Program-made: the position numbers and the translations under genes
Notes under the pieces: generated by a model
Told to the model about the DNA's origin: nothing
Database searches by the model: none
The model's input: only the letters and a program-made list of their open reading frames with translations
NCBI GenBank assembly: GCA_017396395.1
Contig: JAFQMF010000013.1
Coordinates: forward strand, 1 to 41,160
Source of the DNA: Clostridia bacterium
Lineage (GTDB): Bacteria > Bacillota > Clostridia > RUG12999
Direction of reading: 5' to 3'
DNA length: 41,160 nucleotides
Part shown: piece by piece, positions 14,994 through 22,267 of the stretch
Numbering within the stretch: the stretch's first letter is position 1
How the letters are laid out: the number at the start of each line of letters is the position of its first letter

Positions 14994-15290
14994 CTATTCC
15001 TCTTCGCCCCCCTCATCAGGGCTTATAGTTTCCGGAATTATAATTTCTCCCTGAGGTTTGGTTTCCTTATCAGATGTTTCCCCTGCTTTATTTTTCATAT
15101 TAACAATCTTTTCAAGTGCGGTTACTACCTCTAAAATACGCTTTGTGTCAAGGGTTTCCAGCTTTGTTTCATAAATTTCATCCTTCAGCTTTGCAACATG
15201 GTAGTTAAACTGTCCTCCCCCAAGTGCTTCATAGACTATTTTTAAAATTTTATCTGCCGTGTTAATTTCATTTGCCTTTTTTCTACTCAC
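14994..15290 (-). CDS. Small acidic protein upstream of the terminase, possible small-subunit analogue
   Basis: 98 residues: a helical N-terminal half (ADKILKIVYEALGG, then KRILEVVTALEKIVNM) and an acidic, probably disordered tail ending DEGGEEE. Position directly before the large terminase gene is where phages carry the small terminase subunit, and size and helical character fit, but I see no diagnostic helix-turn-helix. Its start overlaps the previous gene by 4 bases (ATGA), so the two are translationally coupled. Confidence 0.6.
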   Translation of the reverse strand: MSRKKANEINTADKILKIVYEALGGGQFNYHVAKLKDEIYETKLETLDTKRILEVVTALEKIVNMKNKAGETSDKETKPQGEIIIPETISPDEGGEEE

Positions 15291-15646
15291 CTGATTCTCT
15301 CTTTTTCCATCCTTTCTCTATAGTAACTCATATAATGAATTACATTTTCTCTGTAATTTACAAGTTCATAATCTCTGAGAGATTTCATAGATACATTTAA
15401 CTCTTTTATAAACTCCGAAATAAGTTTAATCATTTCGTATCTTCTTCCGTAACTCTCAGAAAAATATTTAGGCTCTTTTTTCATTTTTGAAAGTGCAAAG
15501 GCTTCTCTTACTGTCTGCTCATTTACCTCTAGCGGACTTACTCCGTTACGGATTGCATACAAAGCCTCGTCCGCCGTTAAAAAACAAGGGTAAATTATTG
15601 CAAGAAGAAGTGCATAATAGTTTTCTTCCAATGGGTCTTTTGTCAT
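15287..15646 (-). CDS. Hypothetical protein of the phage-derived operon
   Basis: 119 residues, mostly helical, with many Tyr and Arg (for example ESYGRRYEMIKLISEF and HYMSYYRERMEKERIR), soluble, no family recognised. I start it at ATG 15646, six bases after AGAGGT; the ATG six bases earlier abuts the ribosome-binding site. It lies 10 bp after the Prp-like gene and overlaps the next gene by 4 bp, inside a single operon. It is probably a phage structural or packaging accessory protein, inferred from position only. Confidence 0.55.
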   Translation of the reverse strand: MTKDPLEENYYALLLAIIYPCFLTADEALYAIRNGVSPLEVNEQTVREAFALSKMKKEPKYFSESYGRRYEMIKLISEFIKELNVSMKSLRDYELVNYRENVIHYMSYYRERMEKERIR

Positions 15647-15656
15647 ATGCATACCT

Positions 15657-15968
15657 CTAATTTCTGCGTAACCTTACATAATGCGGGTAGGTATCGCAAA
15701 TACTTTTCAGTCCCAGTAAAATTGTATTTAATGCCACTTGCACCTCTTTTTTGGAATATCCCCTTATAATCTCAATACTCATCCCCATATCATCGTCTGT
15801 TACCATAACGCCAACTCTCTTTATTTCAGATAATGACAAAGCAAGAGTGTACATAAGTGCAGATACCCCGCTGCAAACTTGCTCTCCTTTTTTTCCGTTA
15901 CCTGCGTGTCCCACGGCAGCAACAGAGCGTATTGCATCATTTTCTCTATAAACTCTTATGTCAATCAT
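15657..15968 (-). CDS. Prp-like cysteine protease, located in a phage-type operon
   Basis: A 103-residue protein of the ribosomal-processing cysteine protease (Prp/YsxB) family. The active-site signature is present as VGHAGNGKKGEQVCSGVSAL, giving His21 and Cys32 as the catalytic pair. True Prp cleaves the N-terminal extension of ribosomal protein L27 and normally sits between rplU and rpmA. Here it instead opens an operon ending in a terminase, so it is likely a phage-type homologue that could process capsid or scaffold proteins. Start ATG 15968 follows AAGGAG. The host Prp is presumably elsewhere. Confidence 0.85.
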   Translation of the reverse strand: MIDIRVYRENDAIRSVAAVGHAGNGKKGEQVCSGVSALMYTLALSLSEIKRVGVMVTDDDMGMSIEIIRGYSKKEVQVALNTILLGLKSICDTYPHYVRLRRN

Positions 15969-16027
15969 TTTATTTCTCCTTATTGATTTTAAGTTCAATT
16001 TATTTGTTGTTGCTTCCCTTAAGTACA

Positions 16028-16056
16028 ATTATATCATATTTTTATTAGAAAGTCAA
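16028..16056 (-). promoter_or_regulatory. Strong promoter of the prp-terminase operon
   Basis: Minus strand TTGACT (16051-16056), 17-bp spacer, TATAAT (16028-16033). Near-consensus, which suits an operon held off by a repressor. Confidence 0.78.
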
Positions 16057-16065
16057 GTTTCTTGA
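16053..16065. promoter_or_regulatory. Candidate repressor operator TCAAG-TTT-CTTGA
   Basis: A 13-bp perfect interrupted palindrome overlapping the -35 box of the prp-terminase promoter, between the divergent repressor and operon. A dimeric XRE repressor could block the promoter here. Only one copy was found; loosely similar TTAAGTnCAATT sequences occur closer to prp. Confidence 0.4.
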
Positions 16066-16086
16066 ACATTTTTTTGTTTTATACTC

Positions 16087-16115
16087 TTGCAAAACTAAAA
16101 AAAATATGTTAAAAT
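16087..16115 (+). promoter_or_regulatory. Promoter of the repressor gene
   Basis: TTGCAA (16087-16092), 17-bp spacer, TAAAAT (16110-16115), 52 bp before the repressor ATG. Confidence 0.65.
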
Positions 16116-16167
16116 ATAAAAAGTAATGTGTTAAATCTTATGCATATACCACAGGGAGGTCTTAAAT

Positions 16168-16836
16168 ATGGGAGAAAGAAAAAATGCCGTTGCTGCTTCT
16201 CAGGTTTTCTCATTAACCTTAAAAAAATTGCGTAAATCCCGCAATTTAACTCAGGAAGAATTAGGAAATGCTCTGAAGGTTAAAAAAAGCTGTATATCAA
16301 ATTATGAAAAAGGCGTAAGTATGCCTGATATTTCACGTCTTATTGAAATTGCAAACTTTTTTCATGTGCAAAATATAGGACAACTCCTTGGTTACACTCA
16401 AACAAACTCAGTAAAGGAAGATGAGCAGGATAACAGATTTGTTCCTATTGTTGGGGTAATAGAATACGAAAAAGACCCTGTATATCCTGGAAATATTGTA
16501 GATGATATGACACTTCCGAACTCAAATCTCCATACAGGCGAGTTTTTTGGATTTAATATGCATGACAATTCTATGGACCGCTCAGGCATAAAAAAAGGAG
16601 TTACACTTGTTTTTTCTAAAACCTCTCTTGTTTCTACCGGTGATATTGTTCTTATTGCAAAGGAAAATGAACCACCCTATATCCGCCGAATATATGTAAT
16701 GGAGGATGGCAGTATTGCACTTCAGCCTGATTCTTCAGATAAAAGTTATCTGCCTGTTATTCTTTCACCCGATAGAGATAATTACAATATTGTAGGCAGA
16801 CTTGCATATATTTACACTACTAAAGAAGCTTTATAA
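16168..16836 (+). CDS. XRE-family repressor with degenerate S24 peptidase domain
   Basis: A 222-residue phage-type repressor: helix-turn-helix at about 15-70 (LTQEELGNALKVKKSCISNYE) and an S24/LexA-like C-terminal domain (about 92-215). The serine is present (HDNSMD, S135). The lysine expected in the PYIRRIYV strand appears to be Arg (R173/R174), and the Ala-Gly cleavage site usually found after VPIVG is replaced by VIEYEK. It therefore probably dimerises through this domain but cannot self-cleave in the SOS response. ATG 16168 is preceded by AGGGAGGT. It is divergent from the prp-terminase operon and likely controls it and itself. Confidence 0.9.
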   Translation: MGERKNAVAASQVFSLTLKKLRKSRNLTQEELGNALKVKKSCISNYEKGVSMPDISRLIEIANFFHVQNIGQLLGYTQTNSVKEDEQDNRFVPIVGVIEYEKDPVYPGNIVDDMTLPNSNLHTGEFFGFNMHDNSMDRSGIKKGVTLVFSKTSLVSTGDIVLIAKENEPPYIRRIYVMEDGSIALQPDSSDKSYLPVILSPDRDNYNIVGRLAYIYTTKEAL

Positions 16837-16840
16837 TTGC

Positions 16841-16884
16841 ATTTTTAACAAAAAACTGAAATATTTTTAACAAAAAACTGAAAT
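16841..16884. repeat. 22-bp tandem repeat, two perfect copies plus a degenerate third
   Basis: ATTTTTAACAAAAAACTGAA followed by AT is repeated at 16841-16862 and 16863-16884, with a shortened, diverged copy to about 16899. It lies between the repressor stop and the rpsT promoter. There is no stem-loop; it may be a slippage product or an UP-element-like AT tract. Confidence 0.8.
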
Positions 16885-16899
16885 ATTTTTAAAAAACAC

Positions 16900-16928
16900 T
16901 TGCAAATTCTGTTTTTTTATGGTAAAAT
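16900..16928 (+). promoter_or_regulatory. Sigma-A promoter of rpsT
   Basis: TTGCAA (16900-16905), 17-bp spacer, TAAAAT (16923-16928), 41 bp before the rpsT ATG. Confidence 0.7.
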
Positions 16929-16969
16929 TGTAACTGTATGATTTTAAACTATAATGCGAGGTGAAATCT

Positions 16970-17233
16970 ATGCCTAATATTAAATCAGCAAAAAAGAGAG
17001 TAAAAGTTATTTCTGCAAAAACTCTTCAGAACCAGATTATAAAGTCAGGTCTTAAAACTTGTATCAAGAATTTTGAGGCAACTGTATTATCCGGTGATAA
17101 AGCTGCCGCTGAAGCTGCTTTCAGATTTGCAGTTAAGAAGCTTGATCAGGCTGCTGCAAAGAATCTTTTGCATGACAACGCTGCATCAAGAAAGAAATCT
17201 CAGATGGCTCTTAAGCTTAATTCCATGAACTAA
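16970..17233 (+). CDS. rpsT: 30S ribosomal protein S20
   Basis: An 87-residue basic helical protein binding 16S rRNA. The family N terminus MPNIKSAKKRVK is unmistakable, and the C-terminal half keeps the usual KKLDQAAAKNLLHDNAASRKKSQ helix. I start it at ATG 16970, seven bases after GAGGTGA; the GTG three codons earlier lies in the ribosome-binding site. It is monocistronic, with its own promoter and terminator. Confidence 0.97.
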   Translation: MPNIKSAKKRVKVISAKTLQNQIIKSGLKTCIKNFEATVLSGDKAAAEAAFRFAVKKLDQAAAKNLLHDNAASRKKSQMALKLNSMN

Positions 17234-17256
17234 TTTTTGCTAGGAATAAGTTTTTC

Positions 17257-17291
17257 TCGGGTGTGTACCAGCTTAAGCGGTATGCTCCCGA
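17257..17291 (+). other. Imperfect hairpin in the rpsT 3' untranslated region
   Basis: TCGGG pairs with CCCGA (17257-17261, 17287-17291), extended inward by GTGTACC/GGTATGC with two G-U pairs around an AGCTTAAGC loop. It lies 23 bp after the stop codon and before the true terminator. It may stabilise the mRNA or bind S20; the role is unknown. Confidence 0.4.
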
Positions 17292-17318
17292 TGAAAGGTC
17301 ATTTAAAAAGTTTTTTAT

Positions 17319-17351
17319 AGCAATACGAAAAAAATTCGTATTGCTTTTTTT
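17319..17351 (+). terminator. rpsT terminator
   Basis: 11-bp stem AGCAATACGAA (17319-17329) with complement 17335-17345, loop AAAAA, then six T. Confidence 0.88.
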
Positions 17352-17359
17352 CTGCAACA

Positions 17360-17390
17360 AAAAAACCGAAGGAGCTTCCTTCGGTTTTTT
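17360..17390 (-). terminator. Terminator of the recD2-to-RCC1 operon
   Basis: Perfect 14-bp stem (17360-17373 and 17377-17390; core CCGAAGGA) with A6/T6 ends, 10 bp beyond the stop of the last gene of the long minus-strand operon. It can act in both directions. Confidence 0.85.
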
Positions 17391-17400
17391 CTTTTTAAAA

Positions 17401-18657
17401 TTAATTTATAAGCACGCTAAGTACTTCAGGATCCCACTGAACGTTGCATCCAAAGCCTTCAGATACAAATCTGACAGGAACAAAAATTCTGCCATCAACA
17501 TTTTCAGCAGCAGCATCTAAAGTATGGCCCACTCCATTTACTGTAGCAACAGTATTGTTCATTGTAACCTTTATAAGGGTATTTCCTCTTGAAATATTTG
17601 CTGTTTTTGTTGCATCGTCATATGTAACAACCGCCCCAAGTGCTTCAGATATTGCACGAATAGGCACCATTGTTCTGCTATTTTTTATATACGGCGGAAC
17701 ATCGCAGTCAACATACTTTCCCGCTACACGGATATCAATACCTAAAATCCATTCAGTAGAAGATATGGAAAATTTATCTGAAAGAATTTCCCCGCTCTTA
17801 AGTACTGCCGCGTAATTACTTGCACTTGTAACAAAGCTTGCTATATCATTATATAAAACTGTTGCGGTGTAATCTCCATATTTTGTAGTATGATTTGTTA
17901 CATCAACAAGAGTTCCGTCAGCTTTAAGAGCAAGTACCCTTGAATAAAAGCCTGAACCGCCGTATGCGGACATAGCTTCAATATCCACAAAATCACCTAA
18001 AAGCTCCTTGCCTTTAACTTTATCTTCCTTATATTTTGCATCAGTTGAAATAAGCTGACCATCATTTGTAATACCCCAGAAGCAGTGAATATCATACACT
18101 ACTTTTTTCATATTTGTCCAGGAAGCTATAACACCTAATTTAGCTGTAACACTCTGGCAAAGCACCTTGCCGTCATTTGTAATACCTATTAAAGTATCTT
18201 CCTTTGCATAAATACTTTTAATATTAGTCCAGGTTTTTGCTCCTGCATAGTATGAAGTATTTTTACCGCACATTACTATTGTACCTGTTGATGTAAGACC
18301 AAATACAACTCCATTACCTGCATCAATACTTGTAATGTTCTGCCATGTTCTTACCATATTATACTCATCTCTTGCAAACTTATAAACCACCTGAACGGTA
18401 CCGTCCTTTTTAAGAGCAAAGAAGCTGTTTTCATCAAAATCTTCACAAGCAATTTCTACTACGTCTGTAAGCTCATTTAAAACGGCATTATTTATAAGAT
18501 TGTATCCATTAATTTTAACAGTACCATCATTTTTAAGTGCAACCAGCTTTGTGCCTGTGTTTGTTATATCAACAGACATTTTAGCAAACGCAGGCATAAC
18601 GCATACTCCTGCTACAATTAAAACAACACACATAAGAGAAATAAGTTTCTTTTTCAT
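17401..18657 (-). CDS. Secreted RCC1-like repeat protein with C-terminal stalk (copper amine oxidase N-like) domain
   Basis: A 418-residue exported protein. The signal peptide spans residues 1-26 (ending PAFAK). Seven short repeats follow with the pattern [hydrophobic]4-K-x-D/S-G-x-[hydrophobic], at about residues 38, 78, 117, 156, 192, 240 and 282 (for example LVALKNDGTV, LIGITNDGKV, VLALKADGTL). This is the signature of RCC1/BNR-type blades, and seven copies suggest a complete beta propeller. Residues 314-418 form a copper amine oxidase N-terminal/stalk domain (PPYIKNSRTMVPIRAISEALG, IFVPVRFVSEGFG), common in surface proteins of Clostridia and probably not enzymatic. ATG 18657 follows AAAGGATGAT. 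It is last in the operon, 23 bp after rsmI. The ligand is unknown. Confidence 0.85.
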   Translation of the reverse strand: MKKKLISLMCVVLIVAGVCVMPAFAKMSVDITNTGTKLVALKNDGTVKINGYNLINNAVLNELTDVVEIACEDFDENSFFALKKDGTVQVVYKFARDEYNMVRTWQNITSIDAGNGVVFGLTSTGTIVMCGKNTSYYAGAKTWTNIKSIYAKEDTLIGITNDGKVLCQSVTAKLGVIASWTNMKKVVYDIHCFWGITNDGQLISTDAKYKEDKVKGKELLGDFVDIEAMSAYGGSGFYSRVLALKADGTLVDVTNHTTKYGDYTATVLYNDIASFVTSASNYAAVLKSGEILSDKFSISSTEWILGIDIRVAGKYVDCDVPPYIKNSRTMVPIRAISEALGAVVTYDDATKTANISRGNTLIKVTMNNTVATVNGVGHTLDAAAENVDGRIFVPVRFVSEGFGCNVQWDPEVLSVLIN

Positions 18658-18680
18658 TTGTATATCATCCTTTCCTTTTT

Positions 18681-19532
18681 CTACTTTTTCAATATATCAT
18701 AAGCTTCACGCTTACTAATATTCTTATCTTTGGCAGCAAGTTTAATTGCCTCTTTATAATCTATCCCATTTTCCAGGTACTTTTGATAAATCTCCTCTAA
18801 AGACAGCAACTCTGTTTCCTTGTTTATATCAGGATTACTGCACCCCTCTACGATAACAACATATTCACCTCTGGGGTCGGTTTCTCTATATAATTCTTCT
18901 GCCTGAGAGATACTGCAAGGGATAAACTCCTCAAATTTTTTTGTAAGCTCACGACAAAGACAAATATTTCTGTCCCCTAAAATATCTTTTAAATCCTTTA
19001 ATGTAGCTTTTAACTTATGAGGTGCTTCATAAAAAATAAGGGTTTCTATGTAGTTTTTCACAGAGGTAAGCCTTTCCTTTCGCTCTTTTTTGTTTACAGG
19101 CAAAAACCCCTGAAAACAAAATCTCGCAGTAGAAATTCCTGAAGCTATAAGTGCAGTAAGTGCTGCATTTGCTCCAGGTAAAGGGATAACCTTTACTCCC
19201 TCTTTAATACAAAGTCTTACCAAATCCTCACCTGGATCGGATATGGCAGGCGTACCTGCATCCGTAACAAGAGCAACGCTGGTTCCTGTCTTCAGTTTTT
19301 CTATAAGCTCAGGTCCCCGTTCTAATTTATTATGTTCAAAGTAACTGACAAGGGGTTTTTTAATTTCAAAATAATTTAATAGTCCAAGGGAATGTCTTGT
19401 ATCCTCTGCAGCTATCAAATCCACATTTTTCAAAACATTCAGGGTTCTTAATGTTATATCCTCTAAATTCCCTATAGGAGTTGGACATAAATATAATGCA
19501 CCTTTTTGTATCTGTTCCATATTCAAAACCAC
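18681..19532 (-). CDS. rsmI: 16S rRNA (cytidine1402-2'-O)-methyltransferase
   Basis: A 283-residue SAM-dependent tetrapyrrole-methylase-fold enzyme that 2'-O-methylates C1402 in the 30S decoding centre. Family motifs: LYLCPTPIGNLEDITLRTL near the N terminus, AAEDTRHS, and LVTDAGTPAISDPGEDLV (about 88-105). Length is typical. The start is uncertain between GTG 19532 and ATG 19520; neither has a strong ribosome-binding site. It follows the TrmN6-like gene by 15 bp and probably shares its mRNA. Confidence 0.95.
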   Translation of the reverse strand: MVLNMEQIQKGALYLCPTPIGNLEDITLRTLNVLKNVDLIAAEDTRHSLGLLNYFEIKKPLVSYFEHNKLERGPELIEKLKTGTSVALVTDAGTPAISDPGEDLVRLCIKEGVKVIPLPGANAALTALIASGISTARFCFQGFLPVNKKERKERLTSVKNYIETLIFYEAPHKLKATLKDLKDILGDRNICLCRELTKKFEEFIPCSISQAEELYRETDPRGEYVVIVEGCSNPDINKETELLSLEEIYQKYLENGIDYKEAIKLAAKDKNISKREAYDILKK

Positions 19533-19547
19533 TGCTTTCCCATATTA

Positions 19548-20231
19548 TCAAAGTATCAAAGGTGGAAGTACATTTACCTGAACTCCACCGCCCAGCACTG
19601 CACACATCATAACAAGTTCAGCATTTTTATCTTCTTTTGTATGTACAAACTTTATTTCTTTAGGCTCTAATTTATATTTTCTGCAAGTATATATTATATC
19701 GGCAAGGCGTTCTGCTTTGTGAATTAAATAAAACCTGCCACCATATTTCAGCACCTTAGCAACACTTTTTGCCACATCCTCCATAGTACAATCCAGTTCA
19801 TACCTTGCACGGGCAATTTTTTCCGAATTGCTTATCTTACCGCTTCCGCTTTTGGAGTAGGGTGGATTACAGGTTATAACATCAAAAGAATGAGAAAATA
19901 ATTTTGATGCATTTTTAATATCCCCGCACACAAAACTCAATCTATCCTGCAGATCGTTTAACAAAACGGTTTTCTGTGCAGTCTTTACAACTTCACTATC
20001 AATTTCCAGACCTACAGCAGACTTAAGAGAATATTTTCCTGTTAAAATAAGGGGAATAATTCCACTGCCTGAACAAAAATCCAAAAGGGTTTCCCCTTTT
20101 TTTATCTTTACAAATTCAGACAAAAGCACAGCGTCTGTACCATATCTGAATCCATTTTCATTTTGCAGTATTTTTAAACCGCAAATATGTAAATTATGAA
20201 TTTTTTCATATTCTTCCAGTTTTATTTCCAT
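19548..20231 (-). CDS. TrmN6/YfiC-like tRNA (adenine-N6) methyltransferase
   Basis: A 227-residue class I SAM methyltransferase. Motif I is LLDFCSGSGIIPLIL (49-63), and NPPY (122-125) marks adenine-N6 methylation. The N terminus NGFRYGTDAVLLSEF is typical of the tRNA1(Val) A37 methyltransferase family (YfiC/TrmN6). The exact tRNA target in this organism is inferred only. I start at ATG 20231, nine bases after GGAG; the longer TTG frame (20246) overlaps that site. It lies 38 bp after the suhB-like gene and 15 bp before rsmI, as in many Firmicutes. Confidence 0.9.
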   Translation of the reverse strand: MEIKLEEYEKIHNLHICGLKILQNENGFRYGTDAVLLSEFVKIKKGETLLDFCSGSGIIPLILTGKYSLKSAVGLEIDSEVVKTAQKTVLLNDLQDRLSFVCGDIKNASKLFSHSFDVITCNPPYSKSGSGKISNSEKIARARYELDCTMEDVAKSVAKVLKYGGRFYLIHKAERLADIIYTCRKYKLEPKEIKFVHTKEDKNAELVMMCAVLGGGVQVNVLPPLIL

Positions 20232-20269
20232 ACACCTTATCTCCAACTAATATTTTATCACACAAGCTG

Positions 20270-21061
20270 TCACAAATCAATAGGATTTAAATTAATAATT
20301 TTTTCCACATCCTTGCGACATACTTTGTTGGATACCATAACTGAGCTTTTTTTATCAACAGGCAAAGGTCTGCCCTTCATATCTGTAGCGATTCCCCCTG
20401 CTTCCGTTATTATAAGCTGTGCAGCGGAATAATCCCAAGGGCTAAGCACCAATTCAAACTGTGCCTCGCCTCTGCCACAAGCAACATAGCAAAGTTCTAA
20501 GGATGCAACCCCCAATCTTCGTATATCTGTACACCTTTTTAAAAATTCTCCTGCTAAATTTATGGAATAATCTATTAAATGGTCATAGTAGGGGCTTGCT
20601 CCGAAAAATACAACTCCATATTCTATGTTTCTTTCCGATACAGAAATTTTTTCACCGTTTAAATATGCTCCTCCACCATAGCTTGCAGTAAACATTTCAT
20701 CAAGATACGGGTCAAATACCACTCCTGATTTTACAATCCCTTTTTCTGCATAGGCAACTGAAATTGCACTTTTTTTCATATTATGCATAAAGTTTGTAGT
20801 GCCGTCAATAGGGTCAATCACAAAGGCGTTCTCTCCTGTTCCCCCATTTCCTTCTGTATCTTCTTCTCCTATTATATATGCCTCAGGACAAATTTCCTTA
20901 AGGGATTTTATAAGTGCTCTTTGCACAGCCAAATCATATTCAGTAGCAAAATTTCCTCTGCCATCTTTACTTATAACCCTTCCCTCTCCCAATGAGGAAG
21001 GAATAATTTTTGATGCTGCTTTAACTGCTGTTTCAATTTTCTTTGTAATTTCTTTATACAT
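20270..21061 (-). CDS. Inositol monophosphatase family protein (SuhB-like)
   Basis: A 263-residue Mg-dependent phosphatase. Metal ligands are in GEED (E66, E67), DPIDGTTN (D83, D86) and WDYSAAQLIITEAGG near residue 214; all are present. Family members hydrolyse inositol monophosphate or related sugar phosphates, and SuhB also has a role with RNA polymerase in proteobacteria. The substrate here is not determinable. ATG 21061 follows AGAGGA, only 2 bp after the tmcAL stop. Confidence 0.93.
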   Translation of the reverse strand: MYKEITKKIETAVKAASKIIPSSLGEGRVISKDGRGNFATEYDLAVQRALIKSLKEICPEAYIIGEEDTEGNGGTGENAFVIDPIDGTTNFMHNMKKSAISVAYAEKGIVKSGVVFDPYLDEMFTASYGGGAYLNGEKISVSERNIEYGVVFFGASPYYDHLIDYSINLAGEFLKRCTDIRRLGVASLELCYVACGRGEAQFELVLSPWDYSAAQLIITEAGGIATDMKGRPLPVDKKSSVMVSNKVCRKDVEKIINLNPIDL

Positions 21062-21063
21062 AT

Positions 21064-22263
21064 TTATGTCCTCTTTATATATGGACTGTTTATTAAATCC
21101 AGATTTGAAATTCTATATTTAACATTATTGCAGGAAAGAGAAGCTATATTTTGTGCCTTCATTTCCAACTCAAACTGCTTTTTACCATAAGCATTAAGAC
21201 GTACATAATCTGCACCTTTTGAAACGAGAGGAATGTTTCCCTTTTTCTTAATTTCCTTTAAAATTGCCATCCCTTTATCATTTGCTCCAAGAATTTTTAC
21301 GTATGCTACTCCACCTTTAATGTTTTCCTTCAGGGTAGCCTTATCAAGACCCACCAGCACAGAAGCTGCAATTCGGGATAATCTTGTATAAGTATATCGC
21401 TTTGTTTTAACTGCACCGATAATTTCCTGAATTGTGGAATATTTTTCAGCCATTGAGGCAAATCTGTTTTCAATTCCTTCTGCAACATAGGCATACTTTT
21501 CTATATTTTCCCGTCTTAAAATTCCACAAAACAAACTGTCCAAATTGGAAATATCATAAATCTTCTCTTTTATCATTTCTGCTTTTAGTATATCAAAAGA
21601 AGAAACAGGAAGATATTTTTTTATTTTTTCCGTATCCTCATTTTTAATCATTTCACGCACAGCCATAGCAGAGGCAAACTCTCCCTCTGCAACAGGATTG
21701 TTATAATTATTATCCCTCTTTATGGTATAGGGTTTTATACTGCTTCCTGATTTTTCAAGTGCCATTATATATTTTATCCCAAGAAGATTATTTGGAGAAG
21801 ACAAGGTTTCCTCATCACCCAGTAAATTTGCCTGCTTTGCAATCTCCATAGCGTAGCTGTTTCCCTGTCCTGCGTTTTTACGGATATTTTCTGAGATTTC
21901 TCTGCCATTTTCAAGAAGAATTTTTGCACAAGTCTTTAAAGGCTTAATTTCACCCTTTTCGCTTCCAAAGGAAATATAGTCTGCCACAGCCAATTTGTTA
22001 AGCAAATCCACGCTTCCCCCTGCAAAAATCTCTGCAGGTGCACAAGAAAAGGGAAATGGCAATTCCAGCACAAGGTCAGCACCGCTTTCTATGGCACATT
22101 TTGCTCTTGCCCATTTGTTTATTATACCCGGTGTTCCTCGTTGAGTGAAAGCACCACTCATCAGGCAAATAATACCATCTGCAACTTCACGGGTTTTGTC
22201 AATATGAAATTTATGACCGGTATGAAAAGGGTTATATTCCGCAACAATTCCCGCAACCTTCAT
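21064..22263 (-). CDS. tmcAL: tRNA(Met) cytidine acetate ligase TmcAL
   Basis: A 399-residue enzyme (formerly DUF795/YlbM) that uses ATP and acetate to form N4-acetylcytidine at the wobble position of elongator tRNA(Met). The N-terminal nucleotidyltransferase motif EYNPFHTGHKFHI (H14, H17) and GAFTQRGTPGIINKWARA, DLVLELPFPFSCAPAEIFA are diagnostic. The C-terminal half is the helical tRNA-binding part. Length is normal. ATG 22263 follows AAAGGAATGAT. It is embedded in a run of RNA-modification genes with spacings of 2-4 bp. Confidence 0.95.
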   Translation of the reverse strand: MKVAGIVAEYNPFHTGHKFHIDKTREVADGIICLMSGAFTQRGTPGIINKWARAKCAIESGADLVLELPFPFSCAPAEIFAGGSVDLLNKLAVADYISFGSEKGEIKPLKTCAKILLENGREISENIRKNAGQGNSYAMEIAKQANLLGDEETLSSPNNLLGIKYIMALEKSGSSIKPYTIKRDNNYNNPVAEGEFASAMAVREMIKNEDTEKIKKYLPVSSFDILKAEMIKEKIYDISNLDSLFCGILRRENIEKYAYVAEGIENRFASMAEKYSTIQEIIGAVKTKRYTYTRLSRIAASVLVGLDKATLKENIKGGVAYVKILGANDKGMAILKEIKKKGNIPLVSKGADYVRLNAYGKKQFELEMKAQNIASLSCNNVKYRISNLDLINSPYIKRT

Positions 22264-22267
22264 TTTA

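Noticed and set aside
16168-16836. Repressor as the host LexA
   Set aside because: The N-terminal domain is an XRE helix-turn-helix, the cleavage site and Lys are missing, and it sits beside phage genes.
17257-17291. Hairpin after rpsT as a tRNA or the main terminator
   Set aside because: It lacks tRNA arms and a T tract; a proper terminator follows at 17319.
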